NCBI GenBank assembly: GCA_029204225.1
Contig: CM055099.1
Span: forward strand, 46,626,042-46,690,041
Direction of reading: 5' to 3'
Source: Diphasiastrum complanatum
Taxonomy: Eukaryota; Streptophyta; Lycopodiopsida; Lycopodiales; Lycopodiaceae
Length of the DNA: 64,000 nt
Shown here one piece after another: positions 56,033 to 64,000 of this stretch (position 1 is the first letter of the stretch; the number at the start of each line of letters is the position of its first letter). The translations under genes and the position numbers were made by a program. Under the pieces are notes generated by a model that ran no database searches, was not told the DNA's origin, and saw nothing but the letters and a program-made list of their open reading frames with translations.

Positions 56033-56272
56033 ATGGCGGAAGGAAGGCTGGTGTTGATTCTGGTTCTGGGTTTCGTTGCTTGCACGCGCATTGGGAGGGC
56101 TGTTGCTGCACCTTCTCCAGCAGGATCTAGTCTTCTCGAGCTGGAGATTTTCATTGGGCGGATGCGTAGCCAGTTGCCGCATCCCAGCACGCAACTGCAG
56201 GCGGCAAGGGGCGTTCTGGCAAGGCTGCTTCCTCAACATGTCTCCTCATTCGACTTCAGCATCATTTCTTTG
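56033..56272 (+). CDS. NAGLU: Exon 1 of probable alpha-N-acetylglucosaminidase (GH89)
   Basis: An 80-codon exon starts ATG at 56033 and ends at a GTAAGG donor at 56273, in phase 0. It encodes a secretory signal (LVLILVLGFVACTRIGRAVA) and then LQAARGVLARLLPQHVSSF followed by DFSIIS. This matches the start of the GH89 N-terminal domain of plant and animal alpha-N-acetylglucosaminidases, where xxAA+GLLxRLLPxHxxxFxxxII is characteristic. The enzyme removes terminal N-acetylglucosamine in lysosomes or vacuoles; the plant member is known from Arabidopsis as CYL1. The next exon, expected to begin near a KDVCGG-like motif, is not seen in the remaining 7.7 kb. Intron 1 is therefore long and filled with mobile DNA, or the gene is a fragment. 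Identification rests on one exon. Confidence 0.6.
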
Positions 56273-57090
56273 GTAAGGATCATTGGCTCTGCCATTGTTT
56301 TTGTGCTGGATTGCCTTTTTTAAGTTTTGTCATTGCTTGTCCGCTGAACTGCCTGTTATGGAGCTATTCATACTGGTTAAGCAACCATGACCCTTACATT
56401 CCATCTCTTGTGCTCTGTAAGAGTAAATCGTAATCTTATGCTCATCTTTCTGCTTGCCATCTATCACAATGATAAGGAAATTGATGAAGAACGGACCTTT
56501 TGCAGCTCTGATCCCAAAACTGGCATCGAAGAGCTGCTGCATTGCGACTGAATTTGAAGATAGGATGCATTTTAATGTGTTAACATGCATTCAGTTTTTT
56601 ATATGCTAAACGTGATCAATGTGCCAGTAATTGTCTATATAGTGGATGCTTGGTTCTTCAAATGAGTGTCGACTTTTCATAATTGCAGAATCTATCCTGC
56701 CACTTATATTTCATTGTACACAGGAGTCCCACGTGTACAGGGGACTTAACCTTTACTTCCCTCTATGAAGGACATTATTGACTGTTGAGATTAGTTAGTT
56801 AGTTAGTTTGTTTCACTTTTGAGTTTTAGCCAACCCTGAACTCCTTATACAGACTCTACGTGGCATAATTATGATTTTCATGTGTACCACACATAGACGT
56901 GGTGTTTTTGCTGCTTGAATTATAAGTACCATCATAAATTGGGACTCTTTTCTTGCACGTAGGAGTTGTCGGGGACCCGTTCCTAGCACAATACTTAAAC
57001 TTGTGCCTATCACATAGTCTTTCCTTCACTTTGGGATGATTCGGAGTTTCTTGTCACTAGTTATAGGTGGAGACAGGTCGTTCCCAGGGG
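56273..57090. other. Putative intron sequence
   Basis: AT-rich non-coding sequence after the GH89 exon donor; no further coding exon is recognisable. Confidence 0.4.
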
Positions 57091-57104
57091 ACTTTCCAGG
57101 AAAA

Positions 57105-57320
57105 CATGTTTTGGCAGATGCATATTGTGGGAGAGGTTGAGATAGAGGAGCATTTGACTTTTTGTTGCTCGATCTATTATGAGATGAGAGGAAAATACAA
57201 GTATCACTTTCTCAATCAGCCAGCAACAATTCACTCCCTGATATGAAAGGAGGACTGGAGATGTGTCACAACGATGATATGAGAGATGATACACCTGTGG
57301 ATTGAGGTCTGTCACACTAC
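57105..57320 (+). pseudogene. Possible LINE 3'-terminal fragment
   Basis: A frame reads EVEIEEHLTFCCSIYYEMRG followed by KYKYHF and DWRCVTTMI with stops between. The ExEEHxxxxCxxYxxxR pattern resembles the C-terminal region downstream of RT in some plant LINEs. No RT is present nearby, so the assignment is tentative. Confidence 0.35.
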
Positions 57321-57851
57321 TAGCACCAATGACTAGAGTCTCACATCACATCCTTCTTCTCCAAGCATTGCTCTCAGATAGATGTAAAGCTAGAGTTAGA
57401 GGATGTGGTGATCATTCCTTTCAGACATTGTGAATAGAAGTAGTGTCAACCTCGAGAGTCACACATGAATGCACACATACCATTTCGCACACATGCTCGT
57501 CTTGATGTACGACATGTATAACATTACCTTCAACAACCATGGCTTCTATAATGGCACTCTTTTGATGATTGCCTTAGGATTTGAAATCATGATATATTTT
57601 CACTATTGGATAGATTCAAGGGACCTTGTCATTGTTATTTGTCTTCATGTTGCACCATCCTTTTACGAGTAGTTTTTTAGCTCACTTTGTTGCTCAAAGA
57701 TGTGATATGCTCCCACAACAAGAATACTCTTGAAATATGCTTATTTCCTCTTATGTATGTTTGGGTGCCCAAAGAATGGTAGTACTTCTCTCTCTCTCTC
57801 TCTCTCTCTAAGGGTGGGAGCGGCTCGGTGCCTCAACAAGGACACCTGCCA

Positions 57852-58326
57852 TGTAGGAAATAGAAGCGTAAGGATCCAGGATCTTAACTATTCAATCGCA
57901 CAAAGCGTTCTCAAAAGAAAGAGAGAGATGGCTAGAAACCCTCTTGTAGAAACTCGTGAACAGCCAAGGAGAATAGTCAGTATTGCTTACAATTGTGTTT
58001 GATACAAAGGAGATGCACACATATATATAGTCTTCCAAAATAACTATCTAACTTTTCCTTTCATGACTATCCAACTTCATGACAATCTAACTTCTATAAG
58101 TTACATAAAAAGAATAAGGTACCTCCAAATGTCAAGTTGGAGTATATGTAGTCACAATCAGGCCTAGTGGACCCACGAGTCCCTACCAAGTTAAGAACGT
58201 ACTAACTTAGTTAACTCTAAGTTTAGTAGGCCTAATGGAGATAAATAAACCATGGCTACACAACTCTTGACCTTTTGGGTCAAAGTTACCTATGGCAATG
58301 TAAGCAATTCCATTTACATTCCAACA
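57852..58326 (-). mobile_element. 3' LTR of gag-only LTR element (475 bp)
   Basis: On the plus strand it begins TGTAGGAAATAG and ends TTCCAACA. It is followed by the reverse complement of a polypurine tract (CTCTCCTTAAATGG, 58327-58340). The first ~207 bp match 60628-60834 with about six differences. Confidence 0.85.
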
Positions 58327-58340
58327 CTCTCCTTAAATGG

Positions 58341-60627
58341 AAATGCATAACATAACATGAAGTAACTTCTCGATAGAGAAAAATGCAACTTGCTGTTCGA
58401 ACTTCATGTCGCCAAATAAACTTTGCACCGAGGCAGTTGAAATCTCATTCCCAATCATATCCAACATATAAAAGGAAAAGAATGCGTAATAATGAAACAT
58501 CAAGTCGAAAGGTGAGGATTTGCATGCTCCATCCGAAGTAAGGAACTAACATAAACTTGGCAATAAGTCGAAACATGGACTTGTATTCCATCATAGGCTC
58601 TCACATCATTCAAAAAAACTTCTTACCATAAGGACAATAAAAAAGAGTACCAAACTCTTTTGGCATCACATCCTCCCAAACCTACCATCAATGATTTGTT
58701 CACATAGAATAGGCAATGTACCAACATCATGATGAAGAGTAAGTGTAGAGCCAAAAAAATCAGCAAGAGGTACTGATTTTAAAGAGGCATGTGCCTTCCC
58801 TTCGTAGTAAGACATTTCTTTGTTGTCCTGCAAAGTCTCCAATAGCCGACAAGGAACTGTTATGGGCTGTTCAACACTTTGCTGCGCAAAGTGTTCCCAA
58901 CATGGACCATGTTGTCCATAATCTTCCGCAGGCCGTTCCCGAAGCCTAATGGACTGCTCGTGATGTAAAATGGGCTGCAAATGACCAAAAGAAGATGACT
59001 GAACCTGCTGTCCAATGTCTTCAGCATAAAATTTTGACAAATTATCAAGAGATGCATCAACAATGGCATCATCAAAGTTGTCCCTCGAAGAGGCATGGGA
59101 TGACATAGAAGATTCTTCAATAATGAAAAATCCTCTCCAAACAAATGCTCGCTCTTAACACTTTGAACAAAAGTACTGACACATGTTGACTCCCTCCTCG
59201 ATTAGTACAAAACGGTTCCAAAGAGTGCTTGAATTTTTCAGCCTTTGCTAAAACATCAAATTGAAAAGGTTTCGAATGAAACTTTTCACGAATGCATCCA
59301 TCACATGCATCAACTTGCCACGGCTTGAAAAAAGAAGATTGCTTCAACATTTGCTCAATGTATCGTTGTTGAGAGATGAAGATTCCAGCCCCATGTGGAA
59401 GATCAACAAGAACCCAAGTGTGGTTTCTGTCCCCTAAGAGAAATGCTCAATGATGACACAAAGGGAAGGTAAGAATTAGGAAGAGAGTTGAGAGTATTAG
59501 ATACAAATTGTGAGTCTTCAATCACCTCATCGATACTAAGAAGCTCCTCTCAAAGATCCTTGATCTTCGTCGAGTGGTTTGTAAGCAAATCACCTTCTTG
59601 CATCTTCAAGATAGAAAGTTGATTTTGAAGATATACCACTTTTGCCACATTCTTTACTTGAAACATCTTGGCAAGAGTCTCCCAGGCACTTTTGGAAGTC
59701 TTGCATGATCTAATATGAGGAAGGATAGATCTCTTCACCGATAATGCAATGACGGAATGTGCTTGTGCGTCTCATCGATCCCACTTCTTTGCTCATCGGA
59801 AGACACAACCGTTGATGATGAAGTAGTTGCTCTAGTTGGTGTAGTAGATGCAATGTAGGCGCTCTCTTTGTCACCATTAACTACTTCCCACAAACCTTTA
59901 GCAATTAGAAAGTTCTTTATCATGTAGCACCACAAGGAATAGTTTGTGTCATCCAGCCTATCTTCATTAAATAAAGAACCAATAGACTCCGATTCTTTAG
60001 CCATAACTTAAAAATCAGCTTGTAGTAGATAGGAAATAGACTTTCCAAGACAAAATCTACTCAAAGGGCAGCAACCTCAAAGCTGAAATTATGAGCACAA
60101 TAGATTGCAATACTCCACATGCAATTTGCTCAACAAGTAATGAAATAGATGGTTGATTTATGCACAAAAAACAGAATGCTCACAAATAGGTAGACTTCAA
60201 ATGAAGCCAAAACCAAAACCAGAAATTTGTGGCTAAAAAGAGTGCACACTATGTGCATATAGAGCTGATGGTAACGCCCTACTCCAAGCTCACAAACAGG
60301 GAAATTTCACTAAGAAATGCGTCCAAAACACATGTATCTTCATTTGTAGATGGGCGCCCTCCTACAAAGAAGTAAATCTGAAATTTTGAGCATGTAATTG
60401 ATTCAAAATCACATGCAATTGGTTTGAGCATGGGCGCCCTGCTGCTAGCTCTCAAATAGGTGAAGGTGCCCTGCAATTTCGTGCAAAAAACTTATTACAA
60501 TACGAACAGATTCTTCACTTGCAAAAATCAGCCACTTGCTGATTTTCTGCTACCAAAAGAGAAGAAGATAGCTTCTTGTAGGGCGCCCTCCTGTAAACAA
60601 TCTGAACACCTAGTGGCTCTGATACCA
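58341..60627 (-). pseudogene. Gag-only non-autonomous copia-like element, internal region
   Basis: Read leftwards from the primer-binding site complement (TGGCTCTGATACCA, 60614-60627), Gag starts at 60004 (MAKESESIGSLFNEDRLDD, TNYSLWCYMIKNFLIAKGLW). It continues after a stop with SAWETLAKMFQVKNVAKV and VYLQNQLSILKMQEGDLL. Further left are ACDGCIREKFHSKPFQFD (a pre-integrase CxxC-like piece, about 59290) and a frame with FAEDIGQQVQ-like Gln-rich sequence (58666-59106). No protease DSGA, integrase core, RT or RNase H remains. An element of this shape would depend on a partner. Confidence 0.65.
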
Positions 60628-60834
60628 TGTAGGAAATAGAAGCCTAAGGATCCAGGATCTTAACTATTCAATCACACAAAGCATTCTCAAAAGAAAGAGA
60701 GAGATGGCTAGAAACTCTCTTGTAGAAACTCGTGAACAGCCAAGGAGAATAGTTAGTATTGCTTACAATTGTGTTTGATACAAAGGAGATGCACACATAT
60801 ATATATAGTCTTCCAAAATAACTATCTAACTTCT
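60628..60834 (-). mobile_element. Truncated 5' LTR of gag-only element
   Basis: Matches the first 207 bp of the 475-bp LTR at 57852. At 60835 it is cut by the start of a gypsy LTR (TGTTAGAGG). Confidence 0.85.
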
Positions 60835-61192
60835 TGTTAGAGGTCTCAACACCACAGTAGGGCAAACACTAATTGATCCACCCAACCTTGCCTACTCCCT
60901 GATATGGAGTAAGCCCCTCCTAGCCTAGTGTGAGGACTTATAGCATGCATATTGCCAAGTGTCGGCCACGTGACACTGACGTGGCCGATTGCATGTCGGG
61001 ACCCAACGTGGGGCCTTGTCTTGCTGACAAGATCCCTAGGCTGCGTTAGGCCCGGCATGGCTATGGTCCATGCTGGAGCACACTACTCACACTGTCTTGC
61101 CCTGTTGGACGTGTACTCTGGACACGCCCCTGACTGTGGTATCTAACCTCTTGTGTTCCCTAGGGTTCGGCACTGGTTACAGGCTCATAACA
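60835..61192 (-). mobile_element. Gypsy 3' LTR, 358 bp
   Basis: Ends are TGTTAGAGGTCTC and GCTCATAACA (TGTTA...TAACA). It is followed by the reverse complement of a strong polypurine tract (CTCCCTCCCCCTT, 61193-61205), which fixes the element as minus-strand. Confidence 0.8.
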
Positions 61193-61205
61193 CTCCCTCC
61201 CCCTT

Positions 61206-63200
61206 AAGAACTGTCTTGGTCCTCTAAGACAAAGTCTGGAAAAATCTTGCAAAGGACGCTGCCTTTTTTCCAAGTGGCATTCTCAATTGGCTGATCGTTC
61301 CACTTGACCAAATATTCTTGGTATAGAGTATGACGAGTCTGCATCTCTCTACTACCAAGGATCTCCTCTGGTTCATGTGGAGGTTGCTAAGAATCCAATG
61401 GGAGAACTAGTACACTGTTCCCCACCAGATTTTCAGATCTGGTTAAGGCATTTCGTAACTGGCTTACATGAAAGGCTGGAAAAACCTTAGCTGTGTGTGA
61501 GTTCTAGTTCATAGGTGATCTCACCTAGTCTCCTACTAATGGTAAAGGGACCACAATACCTAGGAGACAACTTAGCACACACTCTTGATTTGAGGGTCTT
61601 AGAGTCAACAACAGAGAACTGCACATCCCGTCTGTGTGGATCTGCATAATGCCTGGCTCGATCCTGGGATTGCCTAATGCTACGCTTAGCATGTTCTATC
61701 ATCCGGTTTAGGTCTTCTAAAAAGTTTCTGGCTGCTTTAGCTTTTTCCTGTTTAAACCCTATAGCTGTGGGTGAGCGTGGCTGAAAACGGAATACTGTTT
61801 TCATTTGAATCCTTGAGTCAACTGATCCTCAACATTGCGGTTTCCTTGGGTAAAATAGGCTCTGAATCCTCAACGTCATCTGATGTATACTCGGACTCAT
61901 CATCCTAAACGGAAGCTGCCATATTCTTGGATGAACTGGCACTAGCTCTGGGAACTGGTTCTAGAGTTTGTAACTATTTGTTCTGGACTGAGTTCCAGAT
62001 AGTAGAGAAGTAAGCATCATGCTGGCACTTCCCTCTCAAGGACTCCAGTAACTCACTACGAATATGAGTAAAACTCAGCTCGTTTATCATAGGCATTCTA
62101 CCCCCGTCTATATCTGATAGACATATCAAACTCTTGCATTAATTCAGCCCAACGGGCTTTCCGACCTCTGAGCTCAGGCTGATTGCAAAGGTATCTGAGG
62201 CTTTCATGGTCTGTCAGGACCTCAAAGTTAGCACCATACAAATAATGCCTCCAAGTCTTAAGGGCATGAACTATGGAGAAGAGCTCCTTTTCATAGGCAC
62301 TATACCTAGTCTGTGCTGGTTTGAGTTTTTTACTCTTGAATGCAACTGGTCGTCCATTCTGAGTTAGTACAGCACCAACTGCAAAGTTGCTTGCATTTGT
62401 TTCGACCACAAATGGCTGATTGGGGTCGACGACCTTTAAAACTGGTGCTGTAGCTAAGGCTGTTTTGAGAGCATCAAAGCTATTTTGATGTGAGGACTCC
62501 CATATGAACTCCTTTCCCTTCCCCTTAAGAAGATTAGTCATAGGAACTGCTATCTGAGCATATTCTTTGAAAAATCGTTTGTGATATCCTGCCAAACCTA
62601 GAAAGATCTGTAATTCTAAAATATTATGATATCCCGATCTAAGGTCAATTTTACTGAAAAATCTAGCCCCGTCGAGTTGGTCAAACAACTCGTCTGTCCG
62701 AGGCATTGAGTATATATTCTTAATTGTGGCCTTCTTGAGGGCTCTGTAATCTACGCAAAGACACATAGACCCCTCTTTCTTTTTCACCAAAAGGACTGGT
62801 GATGCCCATGGTGAACCACTAGTCTGAATTTGGCCTTTCCCAAGATAATCTGTTAACTGCCTAGTTATTTGTTCATCCTCTGTTCGACTGACCCGATACA
62901 GAGGTTTAGAAACAGGTGCTGTACCTGGTACTATTTATTACATAATCTACATCTCTGCTAGGTGGTAAACCATGTAAACATCTTAAAATTTAGACAGTAA
63001 AGTTTCTAGTTTATTTACTTGCTGCTGTAAAGTACTGGAAATAGAAACTTTTGGAATAAACTGAAGGTCACATAAGAATACCTGATGGTCGCTATCCCCG
63101 ATTAGCTGACGGAGCTTTGAACTGCAAACCATAGGACTGTTGGGGACATTATGCTCCCCATGCAACTGGATCTCTTTGCCTTCATACTGAAAGTTGAGGG
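61206..63200 (-). pseudogene. Internally deleted Ty3/gypsy (chromovirus-like) pol
   Basis: Reading leftwards: a pre-RT segment with [10 protein letters not shown]-type sequence (about 62930), then RT start [20 protein letters not shown] and [14 protein letters not shown] at about 62640. The frame jumps without a stop to [19 protein letters not shown], so the palm with the catalytic YxDD box is deleted in frame. RNase H follows ([47 protein letters not shown]; ends 62098). The integrase core is absent; its C-terminal part is at 61487-61804 (DRARHYADPHRRDVQF, LSPRYCGPFTISRRLGE). A 60-codon piece at 62983-63165 probably belongs to the protease-RT linker. The element cannot transpose alone. Confidence 0.8.
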
Positions 63201-63725
63201 TCTTCTCTTGATAGTTTCTGTGGAGGGAAGAGTTATGAACGTAGCCACGGCTGATCTAGATTTAGTCTATGAAAGCATCACATAAGCAAGACTTAACCCT
63301 AGAAAGCAGGAGAGAGAAAGCTTAAAGAGACTAAAGAAGGAGATCATATCATAAGCCAAGTAACAAATGACACAGAATCCCTACTTATAGCCAAGAGGAA
63401 GCCCTAAAAGGAAGCTTCCAGTGGCTAGGGCCAAACTGAGAGGGAAAATAGTGCGCCCTCCAAGAAGGCCCCCACTCTCAGTAATATGACCAAATAACCA
63501 ATATAGTGAATCATGGGGCCCAAGGCCAATAATATGGTCTAAATGTCAATAATAGGGCCCAAGGCCAACCATATAGTCTAAATGTCAAATAATGAATAAA
63601 AAAGGGCCCAAAGCCTGCCTATACATAAAGTAAAGTAAATGTAAATGGACATGGTGAATGTAATGAGCCGAGTCCATAACTCTCCCCGACACAAAAATAA
63701 GACCCAACTGCCATAAAGGACTGGA
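63201..63725 (-). mobile_element. Probable LTR of a second gypsy element
   Basis: Non-coding sequence between the deleted gypsy element and a chromodomain relic. A TATAG stretch lies on the complement near 63383-63390. A G/A-rich tract (TGTCGGGGAGAGT on the minus strand, ending about 63692) may mark the polypurine tract/LTR start. Exact ends are not determined. Confidence 0.35.
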
Positions 63726-63960
63726 TCAAGTAACAGCAAGCCGCCCTGGAGGATCAATTGGAACAGCATCTGGTGTAGTAACAACTGGAGCCACAGCTGA
63801 TGTAGAGGAATCAACAAGTGCGGCAAGAGCACGAGCCTGATCCGCAAGTGACGGTGTATGATAAAAGACATTAATAGGCTCCCATGTGGCCTTCTCAACA
63901 GGACGACCATCCCACTGGACTAGGAATTGAATCTGCCGGCGGCATCAACTATGATGCAAA
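63726..63960 (-). pseudogene. Gypsy integrase chromodomain relic
   Basis: A minus-strand frame reads RRQIQFLVQWDGRPVEKATW followed by EPINVFYHTP. This is the FLVxWxGxPxExATWEP signature of chromodomains at the C-terminus of chromovirus integrases. It is followed by an Ala/Val-rich tail and runs off the right edge with a stop upstream. The rest of that element lies outside the window. Confidence 0.65.
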
Positions 63961-64000
63961 CGCACCTGAAGGATAGCAGCAAGTAATAAAGGAAAGAGAT

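Noticed and set aside
63578-63910. 110-codon Leu-rich minus-strand frame
   Set aside because: Out-of-frame shadow of the chromodomain-bearing frame.

Overview
This window looks like intergenic and intronic DNA from a large, repeat-rich land-plant nuclear genome. The clues are spliced genes with GT-AG introns, TATA and CCAAT boxes, Ty1/copia elements primed by initiator-Met tRNA (TGGTATCAGAGC), Ty3/gypsy chromovirus-like elements, LINE relics and very long GA/TC microsatellites. A microbial-type terpene synthase-like gene (about 11.5-13.4 kb) points to a seed-free plant such as a fern, lycophyte or bryophyte. That placement is inference from one family; no species can be named.

Layout. 1-1.25 kb: a 23-bp minisatellite with an inverted block, a TG/GA microsatellite and a leucine-rich-repeat relic. 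3-10.6 kb: the most gene-like part. It holds four unfamiliar multi-exon loci (about 3.0-4.5 plus, 4.8-6.7 minus, 7.3-9.1 plus, 9.2-10.6 minus) and a clear promoter with three G-boxes, CCAAT and TATA at 7.1-7.3 kb. 11.5-13.4 kb: the terpene synthase-like gene, with a 430-bp TRIM-like element in one intron. 14.5-14.9 kb: a fragment of an FCP/SCP-type phosphatase-like gene. 15.0-18.9 kb and 40.4-44.2 kb: two complementary truncated copies of one LTR element whose long ORF carries no pol domain but two copies of a ~100-residue domain I do not recognise. 18.9-25.8 kb: LINE endonuclease relic, decayed gypsy element, and two copia pieces facing opposite ways around a 208-bp GA tract.

26-31 kb: simple and tandem repeats, plus a copia protease piece. 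31.6-36.7 kb: a palindromic MITE-like insertion followed by a decayed transposase-like gene with iterated upstream motif, TATA box, 5'UTR intron and the GHTHEDID-type signature. 36.7-40.4 kb: copia element with a duplicated LTR segment and a 351-bp TIR element inside its integrase. 44.2-54.8 kb: a mosaic of copia elements sharing or exchanging LTRs and Gag/RT pieces. 56.0-56.3 kb: exon 1 of a probable alpha-N-acetylglucosaminidase (GH89) gene, whose remaining exons are not seen. 57-64 kb: LINE tail, a gag-only LTR element cut by a gypsy LTR, an internally deleted gypsy element and a chromodomain relic.

Most of the coding DNA is dead mobile DNA. The parts most likely to be functional or new are the spliced loci at 4.8-6.7 and 3.0-4.5 kb, the terpene synthase, the GH89 exon and the duplicated-domain LTR family. 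All calls come from reading by eye; splice sites and family names need transcript and profile searches.
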